DNA from: Enterovibrio qingdaonensis
GTDB lineage: Bacteria; Pseudomonadota; Gammaproteobacteria; Enterobacterales; Vibrionaceae
Length of the DNA: 64,000 nt
NCBI RefSeq assembly: GCF_028683135.1
Contig: NZ_JAJUBB010000010.1
Location: 124,001-188,000, forward strand
Direction: 5' to 3'
Shown here: one piece after another, positions 1 through 8,399 of the stretch
Layout of the letters: each line of letters opens with the position of its first letter
Position numbering within the stretch: position 1 is the stretch's first letter
The notes under the pieces: generated by a model
Database searches by the model: none
Told to the model about the DNA's origin: nothing
Seen by the model: only the letters and a program-made list of their open reading frames with translations
Program-made: the position numbers and the translations under genes

Positions 1-657
1 AGCCAACTCCCAATCTTCAGGAGTATCAATATCTTGAACTCGATTACGAGGTAAAAGAACAACTTTTGAATGTGAGGAAAAAATAGAGAGTTTTGTTAAA
101 AATGCACTCGATTTCCCCCAATAAAACTGTCCTGCATCATGATAAGCTTCTTCAAGATCTTGCGATCTTACTTGTTCATTTTCCGGCGAAAACATCGAAA
201 CTGAGCCAAAGTCGTCGAGTTTTATCGCTCGTTGAATTGGGAATGGAAATGAGGTTGCACTAAAGGCAAATTGCACGTCAGAAACTTGCAAAAGGGCATA
301 CCCCTGCTGCAAGTCCTCTGGCAATACAAACGGTGCAGTTGCATATAAACAGCAAACCGTCTCTACATCCCAACCTTCACTTTGGCACCAACGGATAGCA
401 TGAGCCATAACATCCATTGTTGTTGCATAGTCATCAGAAATTTCTGCTGGGCGTAAAAATGGAACTTCTGCACCATTAGCTACAGCCACGGCTGCGATTT
501 CCGTATCATCAGTTGAAACTATCACTTTATCAAAGCAGCCAGAGGCGATGGCTGCTTCGATAGAGTATGCGATCATCGGCTTACCATGAAACGCTTTGAT
601 GTTTTTTCTCGGTATGCGCTTACTACCACCTCGAGCTGGAATAATCGCAACTATCAT
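1..657 (-). CDS. pseF: Pseudaminic acid cytidylyltransferase PseF (C-terminus beyond window edge)
   Basis: Activates pseudaminic acid (a nonulosonate) with CTP to give CMP-pseudaminate in the cytosol. The minus-strand translation begins MIVAIIPARGGSKRIPRKNI, the nucleotide-binding signature of CMP-sugar synthetases (PARGGSKRIPxKN), and continues with GKPMIAYSIEAA and VIVSTDD, both typical of the family. About 219 codons are visible without a stop; family members are about 230 residues, so only the last few residues are missing at the left edge. The ATG shares one base with the TAA of pseC (TAATG), so the two are translationally coupled. CMP-Neu5Ac or CMP-legionaminate synthetases are close relatives, but the pseB-pseC context makes PseF the best call. 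Confidence 0.9.
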   Translation of the reverse strand, partial: MIVAIIPARGGSKRIPRKNIKAFHGKPMIAYSIEAAIASGCFDKVIVSTDDTEIAAVAVANGAEVPFLRPAEISDDYATTMDVMAHAIRWCQSEGWDVETVCCLYATAPFVLPEDLQQGYALLQVSDVQFAFSATSFPFPIQRAIKLDDFGSVSMFSPENEQVRSQDLEEAYHDAGQFYWGKSSAFLTKLSIFSSHSKVVLLPRNRVQDIDTPEDWELA

Positions 658-1832
658 TAGTGCCCCTGCAAAATTTCAGTCAGTACCTTAACAACCGTAT
701 CTTGCTCTTCTTCCGTCATCGCATGAAACATTGGAAGAGAAATCGCTTCACGGTAATAGCGCTCAGACTCAGGGAAGTCCCCTGCGTTAAAGCCCATTTT
801 TTTGTAATATGGTTGAGTGTGAACAGGAATGTAGTGCAAATTCACCCCGATCCCTTTATCTCTTAAAGCATCAAACACTTCTTTGTGTGTCAACGAAAGC
901 TTATCTAACTGCAACCTGATAACATAAAGATGAAGACCAGAGTATGTATTCTCTAATTGAAACGGCAATACCACAGGTAGCGTCTTCAATAGTTCATTAT
1001 AGCGATCAGCAAGGTGGTGACGTACCGTAATAAAATCGTCCAAACGGTTCATCTGAGAAACACCCAGCGCAGCTTGAAGTTCTGTCATACGATAGTTAAA
1101 GCCTAAATCGACCTGTTGATAGTACCAACCACCGTGACTTTCACCTTCCATTTTCTCTGAGTCTCGAGTAATACCATGACTGCGAAGCAAGGCCATCTTA
1201 TCAGATAAAGCTTGTTGGTTGGTCAGTACAGCACCGCCTTCCGCTGTTGTGATAATTTTAACAGGATGGAAACTAAAGACCGTAATATCAGAATAGTCAC
1301 AATTCCCTATCGGTAATCCTTGATATTTGCCACCAATAGCATGAGAAGCATCTTCAATTACCTTGAAGTTATATTCCTTTGCCAACTTAGCAATCGCTTC
1401 CATATCGCATGGTTGACCACATAAATGAACTGGTACAACAACTTTTGGAAGCTTCCCTTCCGCTTGCGCTTTGATTAATTTTTCCTCAAGGCGACGAGGA
1501 CACATATTATAGGTATCAGGGTCGATATCGACAAAATCGACCTTCGCACCGCAGTACAAACCACAGTTTGCGGATGCAACAAAGGTTATAGGTGACGTCC
1601 AAAGCCAATCACCCTCGCCTAAGTCCAAAGCAAGACAAGCAATGTGCAATGCCGATGTTGCACTATTCACAGCTAGGGCATAACTGGCACCTGTATGTTC
1701 AATAAGTGCCTGCTCAAAAGCAGGAACTTGAGGCCCCTGAGTTAGAAAGTCTGAGTTCAAAACGTCAACAACACTATCAATGTCTTGTTGATTAATATCT
1801 TGCTTACCGTAAGGAATCACTACTATTCTCAC
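657..1832 (-). CDS. pseC: UDP-4-amino-4,6-dideoxy-N-acetyl-beta-L-altrosamine transaminase PseC
   Basis: PLP-dependent aminotransferase of the DegT/DnrJ/EryC1 family, about 391 residues. It converts the 4-keto product of PseB to the 4-amino sugar in CMP-pseudaminate synthesis. Visible motifs are the SATSALH phosphate-binding segment (about residues 57-63), EDASHAIGG (160-168) and SFHPVKIITTAEGGA with the Schiff-base lysine at about K192. The first codon used here is GTG at 1832, overlapping the TGA of pseB (GTGA). A GTG four codons downstream (1820) would give an N-terminus (IPYGKQ) closer to the usual PseC start and is a good alternative. It lies between pseB and pseF in one operon. Confidence 0.93.
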   Translation of the reverse strand: MRIVVIPYGKQDINQQDIDSVVDVLNSDFLTQGPQVPAFEQALIEHTGASYALAVNSATSALHIACLALDLGEGDWLWTSPITFVASANCGLYCGAKVDFVDIDPDTYNMCPRRLEEKLIKAQAEGKLPKVVVPVHLCGQPCDMEAIAKLAKEYNFKVIEDASHAIGGKYQGLPIGNCDYSDITVFSFHPVKIITTAEGGAVLTNQQALSDKMALLRSHGITRDSEKMEGESHGGWYYQQVDLGFNYRMTELQAALGVSQMNRLDDFITVRHHLADRYNELLKTLPVVLPFQLENTYSGLHLYVIRLQLDKLSLTHKEVFDALRDKGIGVNLHYIPVHTQPYYKKMGFNAGDFPESERYYREAISLPMFHAMTEEEQDTVVKVLTEILQGH

Positions 1833-2842
1833 ACTGTAAAGTTTGGATCAACGTGCTCTTTAATTAGCTCACGAAGGCTTTCAATGCTTTCCCACTCTGT
1901 GTTTGTACCTGAGTTATATTTGAAACCAAACGGTACTTTTTCAGCTTTGTGGTGATATAGATACTCTTGCTCTGTGTAAGTGAACGATACAGAAGGCAAA
2001 ATGGCGTAGTACTTACCAAGGTCGATCGTGTTTAGAGAGTCTGTGTCTGTGATCATTTCCTCATGCAATTTTTCACCAGGGCGAATACCTACGACCTCTG
2101 TCTTACATTCAGGTGCAATTGCGGTAGCAATATCTAAGATTTTGTAAGATGGGATCTTTGGCACAAAAATTTCACCACCAAGGTGGTGTTCAAGCGCATA
2201 CATCACCATGTTCACGCCGTCTTGCAGCGAGATATTAAAACGAGTCATTTCGTCATGAGTGATCGGTAAAACACCTTCTGCGCGTTTTTTCAAGAAGAAT
2301 GGTATTACTGAACCACGAGAGCCCATTACGTTGCCGTAACGCACAACACTGAAACGGATATCTTTCGAACCTTTGATATTGTTTGCTGCAGCAAACAATT
2401 TATCTGAAGCAAGCTTAGTTGCACCGTAGAGGTTAATTGGCGCACATGCTTTATCAGTCGATAAAGCTACAACGTTTTTAACGCCGCACTGCAGTGCTGC
2501 ATGAATTACATTCTCTGCACCATCAACGTTAGTTCGTATACATTCCGTCGGGTTGTATTCAGCTGTATCCACTTGCTTTATAGCTGCTGCATGAATAATA
2601 ACATCAACACCTTCACATGCCTGCACCATGCGTGATTGATCACGAACGTCACCTATGAAGAAACGCAACTGAGGGAATTCGTTGTAGGGATATTTTTGTT
2701 TGATCTCAAATTGTTTAAGTTCATCCCTTGAGTAAATAATGATTTTCTTTACATTTGGATATCTATTTAAGATGGTTTTAATGAATTGCTTACCAAAAGA
2801 ACCCGTACCACCAGTTATAAGCACAGTTTTATTATTTAGCAT
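1829..2842 (-). CDS. pseB: UDP-N-acetylglucosamine 4,6-dehydratase (inverting) PseB
   Basis: Extended short-chain dehydrogenase of about 337 residues. It performs C4 oxidation, C6 dehydration and C5 inversion of UDP-GlcNAc, the first committed step to pseudaminic acid. Seen: a Rossmann signature GGTGSFG at residues 11-17 and a catalytic region with STDKA (D130, K131) followed by NLYGATK (Y139, K143), the arrangement known for PseB/FlaA1-type enzymes. The C-terminal IRPGEKLHEEMI segment is also typical. It is short and lacks the membrane domain of the WbpM/CapD type encoded at 17323-19296. It is the first gene of the pseBCF run and is separated by 450 bases from wzc upstream. Confidence 0.94.
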   Translation of the reverse strand: MLNNKTVLITGGTGSFGKQFIKTILNRYPNVKKIIIYSRDELKQFEIKQKYPYNEFPQLRFFIGDVRDQSRMVQACEGVDVIIHAAAIKQVDTAEYNPTECIRTNVDGAENVIHAALQCGVKNVVALSTDKACAPINLYGATKLASDKLFAAANNIKGSKDIRFSVVRYGNVMGSRGSVIPFFLKKRAEGVLPITHDEMTRFNISLQDGVNMVMYALEHHLGGEIFVPKIPSYKILDIATAIAPECKTEVVGIRPGEKLHEEMITDTDSLNTIDLGKYYAILPSVSFTYTEQEYLYHHKAEKVPFGFKYNSGTNTEWESIESLRELIKEHVDPNFTV

Positions 2843-3292
2843 TTTTTATTCCGAAAGTTTTCAAATTAATGAATAACCACTTTTAAAAAAGTGGCTTTTA
2901 ACACCCCAAAAAAGAGGTCCAAACAGTGTAGTATCGATACCGTTAACACACTCGAAGCATGCTTGCATTTACTCAATTTATATCTTCTTCCACTTACCAA
3001 AGAATAGAGAATCCGCTGAGCATCATTAATAGTAAAATAAGCAAGGCCTATCTAGGTAGATTGACACCTATTTAAAACAAGTAGTTTGGCTAAAAAATTA
3101 TGTAAAGAAACACATTTTTATGCTCATAAATTTTTAGTGCTTATAGAAAAAATTCAACAACTATAATAAACAAAAGACCTTGCCTCCCTCTTTAACCTTT
3201 GTTTGTCATTGAATTTAAAGCCTAGATGCCATCGACGGACCCAGACATTTACCTGTTGGCTAATGTCGAGCGTCTTTTCGACACCCTTTTAA
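2843..3292. other. Non-coding gap between wzc and pseB with two short palindromes
   Basis: 450 bases with no convincing gene, AT-rich close to pseB. Two perfect 10-base palindromes stand out: GTATCGATAC at 2931-2940 and AAGCATGCTT at 2955-2964, centres 24 bases apart. A short stem (CCACTTTT/AAAAGTGG, 2877-2894) lies nearer the pseB start. These could be operator or promoter-proximal sites for the pse operon. I could not identify a convincing -35/-10 pair and found no ops element here, in contrast to the wza and rmlB leaders. Confidence 0.5.
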
Positions 3293-5449
3293 TTACTTGT
3301 AGCTGTAATTGTAGTAGCCGTAATTTCCACCATAGGCGTTGCTCGCCTTGCGCTCTACGGCATTGAGAATAAAGCCTTTCACTTCAATACCTGCTTTCGC
3401 AAAGCGCTCATTCGCGACTTCAATTTCTTTGACTGGGTTTTTACCAAAGCGGCCCACCATTAAGGTGGTGCCAGCATGAGTACCAATAATGGCAGGGTCG
3501 GTGACCGCAAGCACTGGGGGGGTATCAATAATCACCAAATCGTAATTTTGTGATGCCCACTCCGCAAACTCGTTAAATCGTTTATGCATTAAAAGCTCTG
3601 CTGGGTTCGGTGGAATTTTCCCGCGCGTAATCACGTCTAGGTTTTCCACACCCGAGCTTTTTAACACATCCTCTCTGCCTGCTTGACCAGAAAGCATGTC
3701 TGACAATCCATTCTCCCACTTCAAGCCAAAGTGTTTTTGCATATAGCCTTTGCGCATATCTGCATCCACCAGCAAAACTTTTTGGCCGGTTTTGGCAATT
3801 ACCGCCGCAAGGTTCGATGATACAAAGGATTTACCAATGCCTGGGCTTGGGCCAGAAATCATCAAAATGTTGTTTTTCGCTTCCATCATCGCGAAATGCA
3901 GGCTGGTTCTCAGGCTGCGCAGTGCCTCAATAGAAAGGTCTGCTGGATTCGCTTCAGCAAGCAGTGCCTCTTTCGCGCTGAGGTTTCTCGCCTTTTTGGT
4001 TTTCTTTTCTATCTGAATTTGTAAATCAGACAGGGGCAAACTTGCGTATACTGGCAAACCAATCGCTTCAATTTCATCGGGGTTTTCAACACCACGGTGG
4101 AAAGCCGCTTTAAGCAGGGCAATTGCCACACCCAACATGCCACCGAGTAACGTTGCTAGTACCGCAATCAAAGGCTTCTTCGGTTTCACTGGGTGAGTGT
4201 ACGATGCCGCTTTGTCCAGAATGCGCACATTGCCCACGGTGCTGGCTTTAACAATGCGCAGCTCTTGCACCTTGTTCAGCAGTTGCACGTAAATTTGCTG
4301 GTTAACTTCTACATCACGCGTTAAGCGCAAAATCTCACGTTGGGTTTTCGGTAACTTCTGTGTTTGTTTTGACAGACGCTCGCGTTCACCCAATAGAATT
4401 TGGCGTTTGTCGAGCAGTGCGGTGTAAACAGGGTGCTCTGTGGTGTATCGCTGACTTATCTCACTTTCTTTAAACGTCAATTGGTTAAGCTGCTCTTCCA
4501 GCTTCACCATCACATCCAGTGTTGCTTTGGCTTCTAAACTCAAATCGACGGATTCATTCGCTTGGCGGAACGCATTCAAGCGGTCTTCCGCTTCCGTAAG
4601 CTTAATTTGAATATCTGGCAGGCTTTTGTCTAAAAAGACGAGGCTTTTTTCCGCTTCGGCGGCATTGCGTTCCACATTTTGCAAAAAGTAGTTGGTCGCA
4701 ATGTCATTCAGAAGCGCTTCAATCAAGGCTTTGTTTTCGCCTTCCATAGAAAGTTGCAACACACCGCTTTGCTTACCGCGCTCACTAACACCTAAGTTCA
4801 GTTGTAACCACTGAATCGCATCTAGTCGGCTGCGTTTCGCAATGGTGAGTTCGTCGCCCACGTTTGCGTGTAAGGCCTGTACATTGATTTCAATGCCATT
4901 TTCTGAATTCAGCTCCCCTACTGTCCCTTTTAATAGGACTTTGCCGTTTTGGTCTGTGAGCTCGTACTCTGTGGCATTCTCATTCAGTACAGTTAACGTT
5001 AAAGACTCACCCACGAGGTAATTTGGCATGGTGAAGCGTGATACCGCGGCAGACATTTCTTCGCCTGTGAGCCTTGCAATCCCTTTGCCTACAACGGGGA
5101 TGTATTGCGGTGATACCACAGTGGTCAGGTTGAATTTATCAACCGTTTCGCCCAACACCATGCGTGATTTGATGATCTCTATTTCGGTGTTTGATGACGA
5201 TTCACCCGAAAACATTTCTCCCATGTCGCCTAATGCTGGCATACCACTGCTTTTTTTCTCAACTTGTAGCAGGGCATCGGCTTTGTAAATGGGCGTTGAG
5301 AGCATTGCAAACGCAACACCTAGAACAGCAAATAACGCAGTGATCGAGAGGATCATCCAGCGCGCATCAATGAGTATGCCAAACAGCTTACCCAAATCGA
5401 TTTCGTCTGAAGCAGACGTCGATGATGAAGACGTGTGAGAGACAGTCAT
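3293..5449 (-). CDS. wzc: Polysaccharide co-polymerase / BY-kinase Wzc
   Basis: Inner-membrane tyrosine autokinase that works with the outer-membrane channel Wza and the phosphatase Wzb in capsule/exopolysaccharide assembly. The 718-residue protein has an N-terminal Wzz domain with a membrane segment (about residues 32-50), a long periplasmic coiled-coil region, a second membrane segment (about 425-445, preceded by the proline-rich HPVKPKKP) and a cytosolic kinase domain. The kinase has Walker A GPSPGIGKS at about 530, Walker A' VLLVDADMRKGYM and Walker B LVIIDTPP. The C-terminal 15 residues contain six tyrosines, the autophosphorylation cluster. Length and architecture match the family. It is the third gene of the wza-wzb-wzc operon. 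Confidence 0.96.
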   Translation of the reverse strand: MTVSHTSSSSTSASDEIDLGKLFGILIDARWMILSITALFAVLGVAFAMLSTPIYKADALLQVEKKSSGMPALGDMGEMFSGESSSNTEIEIIKSRMVLGETVDKFNLTTVVSPQYIPVVGKGIARLTGEEMSAAVSRFTMPNYLVGESLTLTVLNENATEYELTDQNGKVLLKGTVGELNSENGIEINVQALHANVGDELTIAKRSRLDAIQWLQLNLGVSERGKQSGVLQLSMEGENKALIEALLNDIATNYFLQNVERNAAEAEKSLVFLDKSLPDIQIKLTEAEDRLNAFRQANESVDLSLEAKATLDVMVKLEEQLNQLTFKESEISQRYTTEHPVYTALLDKRQILLGERERLSKQTQKLPKTQREILRLTRDVEVNQQIYVQLLNKVQELRIVKASTVGNVRILDKAASYTHPVKPKKPLIAVLATLLGGMLGVAIALLKAAFHRGVENPDEIEAIGLPVYASLPLSDLQIQIEKKTKKARNLSAKEALLAEANPADLSIEALRSLRTSLHFAMMEAKNNILMISGPSPGIGKSFVSSNLAAVIAKTGQKVLLVDADMRKGYMQKHFGLKWENGLSDMLSGQAGREDVLKSSGVENLDVITRGKIPPNPAELLMHKRFNEFAEWASQNYDLVIIDTPPVLAVTDPAIIGTHAGTTLMVGRFGKNPVKEIEVANERFAKAGIEVKGFILNAVERKASNAYGGNYGYYNYSYK

Positions 5450-5529
5450 AAGGAATTCAAATTTCTCGATGTTGGTTTAAGGGGGAATGTTATTGTGTGA
5501 AGGGGTCCGTTCAATTTACTGCTCGCGCC

Positions 5530-5970
5530 TCACAGCTTTTTGGCCCAAGCGGCGGCAGACTCTTCCAGTATCGACCACGCAAAATCAAACGCTTCGCGAC
5601 TTTGGCGGTACGGGTCAGGGATCTCTTTTTGACCTACCCACTGCCCAAACAGCATGGTTTTTCCTCTTGCTGCTGGCGCAATGCTGCACACGGCATCAAT
5701 ATGACCTTTCTCCATCACCAGAATCAGGTCGTACTCTGCCGCCATCGCTTCTGTCAGTTGACGAGAGCCGTGCGGGGTAAGGTCTATGCCATGTTCCGCC
5801 GCCACCGTTGTCGCCATGCTGTCCGCTGGCTTACCCACCAATTTACTGATTTCTGAGGCAATGCCCGCCGAGTCGACTTGTTTGTTTGGCAGGAGGTTTT
5901 TTAGCAGGTATTCACCGGTCGGCGAACGGCAAATGTTGCCTACACAGACAACCAGAATTTTTTGAAACAT
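5530..5970 (-). CDS. wzb: Low-molecular-weight protein-tyrosine phosphatase Wzb
   Basis: Cytosolic phosphatase that dephosphorylates the Wzc tyrosine cluster. The start at 5970 gives MFQKILVVCVGNICRSP, placing the CX5R active-site loop at C9-R15; 146 residues is the usual family length. A longer frame reaching 6006 adds 12 residues that do not resemble the family. The general-acid loop IPDPYR is present near the C-terminus. It lies between wza and wzc, 80 bases from wzc. The related Etp phosphatases of group 4 capsule loci are the alternative name; the reaction is the same. Confidence 0.94.
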   Translation of the reverse strand: MFQKILVVCVGNICRSPTGEYLLKNLLPNKQVDSAGIASEISKLVGKPADSMATTVAAEHGIDLTPHGSRQLTEAMAAEYDLILVMEKGHIDAVCSIAPAARGKTMLFGQWVGQKEIPDPYRQSREAFDFAWSILEESAAAWAKKL

Positions 5971-6049
5971 AGTTAACTCACGTTTGTTTTGCTTCCTTGC
6001 CACCAAGAGTTTCTTCGTGGCAAGGGTTTGTAATCCATCTGTGGAAATT

Positions 6050-6117
6050 GCTTGTTGCTGATAGCTTATGGCTTAAAGCTCTTGGCTTATCGCGTATAGC
6101 TTATAGCTTGCGGCTTA
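6050..6117 (-). repeat. Degenerate heptamer repeat tract (AAGCYRT-type) between wza and wzb
   Basis: Read on the minus strand, the stretch running from the wza stop codon is built of about eight to ten near-tandem units of about seven bases, such as AAGCCGC, AAGCTAT, AAGCTAT, AAGCCAA, AAGCCAT and AAGCTAT. It sits within the wza-wzb intercistronic gap and overlaps the TAA of wza. No coding capacity or strong hairpin is evident. Its role, if any, is unknown; slippage at such repeats could alter intercistronic spacing. Confidence 0.6.
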
Positions 6118-7290
6118 AGGCCAATTACGCACGCGAAGAACACCTTCGGTTAGCTCATTAAACCCGGTAATAGTTGGCAACAATTGGCGGATCACGCGGT
6201 TCCAACGGGTAATTGGCGCAGCAGTCACGTAAACCACATCATAAGGCTGCAGCGCAAATTCGGTACCAAGTACCAGTGCCGAGGCATCTTTGATATCAAG
6301 CTGATAAATGTCTGCAATTTTTTGCGGGGCTTGTTCGGCATTCGCATCAGAAGTGGTTTCTGTTGCGGCTAAACGGTCACGCGCTGGCACGCCGCGGATC
6401 ACAAATACGCCCGTGGCATCTGCTTCCAGTTCGTTAATTCCGCCGACGCTGCTCAGTGCTTCAGTCAGGCTCATGCCGGTGCGATCCATTTTTAGCAATT
6501 GCGGGTCGTTCACTTCGCCCATCACAAACACTTTTTGTGCGTCGTTACTTGGCACGTGCACAATGTCACCGGCTTGCAGTAAACGGTTTTGTGTTAGGTC
6601 ACCACGTTGCATCAAGGCATACAGGGAAATCGCTTGCGCTTCGCCGTTTCGTGTCAGGCTCACATTTCGCCAATCGGCATTTTCAGACAGGCCACCGGCT
6701 TTGTTAATGGCATCGAGCAGCGTAAGGGGAATGTTAGTAATTGCCTGTTGACCAGGCTTAGACACTTCGCCAGTGATGTAGGATTTTTGCGAGCGGAACG
6801 CGGCAATGTTTACATCTACCTGAGGCTGTTCAATAAAACGGGCGAGGCGTTTAGAAATGTCATCACGAATTTCCATCGCGGTTTTGCCCTGCACATGCAC
6901 GGTACCAATATACGGGTAGAAAATGGTGCCGTCCGCATGAACCCAGTTGCCCGACTCGCTTGAGCTTCGGTACGAACCCGCTGGAATGGTTAATTCTGGG
7001 TGGTCCCAAATGGTCACGTTTAGGATATCACCGGGACCAACACGGTATTCATAGCGCGCAATAATACTGTCCAACGCGGGGTTAGCTTGAGCCGTGTATG
7101 CATCCGGTGTGAAGGTGGAGATATTGGCGGGGGTTAACGCATGTACATTGACCAATTGCTCAATGGCGTGTTCATTGCTTTCCGTTGACGCTTGCTTACC
7201 ATCTAAAGAAAGATGGCTTCCTGGCATGGCACAACCTGAAAGCGTGGCAACAAGGAGCACGCTCAATGCGATTTTTTTCTTTAGATACAT
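6115..7290 (-). CDS. wza: Outer-membrane polysaccharide export lipoprotein Wza
   Basis: Forms the octameric outer-membrane translocon for capsule/exopolysaccharide. The 391-residue precursor has a lipoprotein signal (MYLKKKIALSVLLVATLSGC, lipobox LSGC, lipidated Cys at about 20). A polysaccharide export domain follows (RVGPGDILNVTIWDHPEL, about 82-100), then soluble-ligand-binding beta-grasp repeats (YITGEVSKPGQ and VFVMGEVNDPQ) and a C-terminal amphipathic segment, as in E. coli Wza. It is the first gene of wza-wzb-wzc, with an approximately 180-base leader downstream of a perfect ops element, so RfaH-dependent expression is expected. GfcE of group 4 capsule loci is a homologue with the same role. 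Confidence 0.96.
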   Translation of the reverse strand: MYLKKKIALSVLLVATLSGCAMPGSHLSLDGKQASTESNEHAIEQLVNVHALTPANISTFTPDAYTAQANPALDSIIARYEYRVGPGDILNVTIWDHPELTIPAGSYRSSSESGNWVHADGTIFYPYIGTVHVQGKTAMEIRDDISKRLARFIEQPQVDVNIAAFRSQKSYITGEVSKPGQQAITNIPLTLLDAINKAGGLSENADWRNVSLTRNGEAQAISLYALMQRGDLTQNRLLQAGDIVHVPSNDAQKVFVMGEVNDPQLLKMDRTGMSLTEALSSVGGINELEADATGVFVIRGVPARDRLAATETTSDANAEQAPQKIADIYQLDIKDASALVLGTEFALQPYDVVYVTAAPITRWNRVIRQLLPTITGFNELTEGVLRVRNWP

Positions 7291-7459
7291 ATTGAAATAC
7301 TACGCGGTATGTCTGAAATAGAGAGTGACGACCTTGTCAACTCAACGTGCTAGCAAAAACGCAGTGATTTTGCCAGATAAAGAAAATTCGTCCCAAAGGG
7401 ATGACGGACTTTTTATTGTAATTGCGATCTTGCTTCTAAGTTCACGACTAAAATTAAGT

Positions 7460-7471
7460 CACGCTACCGCC
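7460..7471 (-). promoter_or_regulatory. ops element of the wza leader (RfaH recruitment site)
   Basis: The minus strand reads GGCGGTAGCGTG, a perfect match to the 12-base core of the E. coli ops element at which paused RNA polymerase recruits RfaH. It is oriented with and upstream of wza-wzb-wzc. An identical element precedes rmlB (48134-48145), and a true RfaH homologue is encoded at 48195-48692. Immediately upstream is one G and then a 5-bp stem with a 7-base loop. Confidence 0.92.
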
Positions 7472-7531
7472 CTTTGGTGTCGTTCCAAAAGCCCGCTCGC
7501 ATAAACTCACCACCAGCAAGATTGCACACTG

Positions 7532-7556
7532 AGAGCATTTCAACATGAAATGCTCT
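7532..7556. repeat. Perfect 11-bp inverted repeat upstream of the wza ops site
   Basis: AGAGCATTTCA and its exact reverse complement TGAAATGCTCT are separated by three bases (ACA on the plus strand). Neither strand has a T-run after the stem, so it is not a standard intrinsic terminator. It lies 60 bases upstream of the ops element and could be a leader RNA hairpin or a dyad operator. It is not found at the second ops site. Confidence 0.7.
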
Positions 7557-7824
7557 GGGCTACTTATTGGAACGAAAGTCTCAAATATTGTCTTATTAGC
7601 TCAATTTTAAGAGCGCGAAGTTTAGCATTAGATATGCGGGAGTGAGTAGTCAAATACGCATTTTTTCTGGACATCAGGTCTGAATTTAGAGACGTAGTTA
7701 ACAAAAAACAAAATTAAAATCGTGGTATTTGCAAGGGAATATAGTTGGCATTTGAGAGTGTATTGTTGCGCGCCGTATGCCCTCGAAAAATAGCACTTCG
7801 CTACGCGTTAAATTTCGGCACGCC

Positions 7825-8181
7825 TTAAGATTCAAATACGGCTAATTTTCCGACATTGATGGTTTGCCCTCGGTCGAGTAATTCCACATTCCCATCACCA
7901 CAAATGGTTAAGCGAATAAGCGGCATGGGTTCATTCACGTAGTATTCGCAATCCGGCGTGCCTGCACCAATAATTCGGCTGTATATAACGACGCCTTTAC
8001 TCAAAAACGAGGGCTCTACAAAGACCAAGTGTTCATTTGCCGCGGCAACGTGCACCGCTTCATTTACGCCACTTGCCCACTGAATACTTCCATTCGCTTC
8101 GACATGCGGTGCGGCAGTTTGCACGCACCCGGTCAACACCGTCACACCCAGTAAAATTATCCCCTGCAAATAGCACTTCAT
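7825..8181 (-). CDS. Small predicted lipoprotein of unknown function
   Basis: 118 residues starting MKCYLQGIILLGVTVLTGC: a lipoprotein signal with lipobox LTGC and Cys at about 19, so probably membrane-anchored in the periplasm. The mature part (about 100 residues) contains two further cysteines and is predicted to be mostly beta-strand. I recognise no family. It lies between the wza leader and gfcA, transcribed away from gfcA and toward wza. A 353-base gap containing the wza regulatory region follows it, so co-transcription with wza is uncertain. Its position inside the capsule-export module suggests an accessory role in surface polysaccharide export, but this is inference only. Confidence 0.7.
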   Translation of the reverse strand: MKCYLQGIILLGVTVLTGCVQTAAPHVEANGSIQWASGVNEAVHVAAANEHLVFVEPSFLSKGVVIYSRIIGAGTPDCEYYVNEPMPLIRLTICGDGNVELLDRGQTINVGKLAVFES

Positions 8182-8399
8182 ATTTTTTCTCTACCGCCTT
8201 TTGAAAAATGAAACCCGTGCAAAAATGTAAAAATCAACATTAAAAGAAAGTCGTCTGTCACAAAATAAAACAAAGCGATCTCGCAATCGCCGTCAATTAA
8301 TCACTTTGTTTGTTTACTTAGGCAATGTATATGTTTAGCATTTGAAACGCATGCCTTTTTAATAAGATTTGCATGCTTTACACAATATTGGAGTAAAAC

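Larger units (their letters stand above)
7291..7824 (-). promoter_or_regulatory. Long 5' leader and upstream region of the wza operon
   Basis: 534 bases without a credible gene. Contents on the minus strand, in transcription order, are a possible weak -35 (TTGACT, 7653-7648) with no good -10 behind it, a perfect 11-bp inverted repeat (7532-7556), a short stem-loop (7473-7489), the ops element (7460-7471) and about 170 bases of leader to the wza ATG. The order stem-loop then ops resembles JUMPstart leaders of enterobacterial polysaccharide operons. The promoter itself is not resolved. Confidence 0.6.

Noticed and set aside
5497-5856. Plus-strand frames opposite wzb
   Set aside because: They are antisense to a clear phosphatase gene and have no family character.
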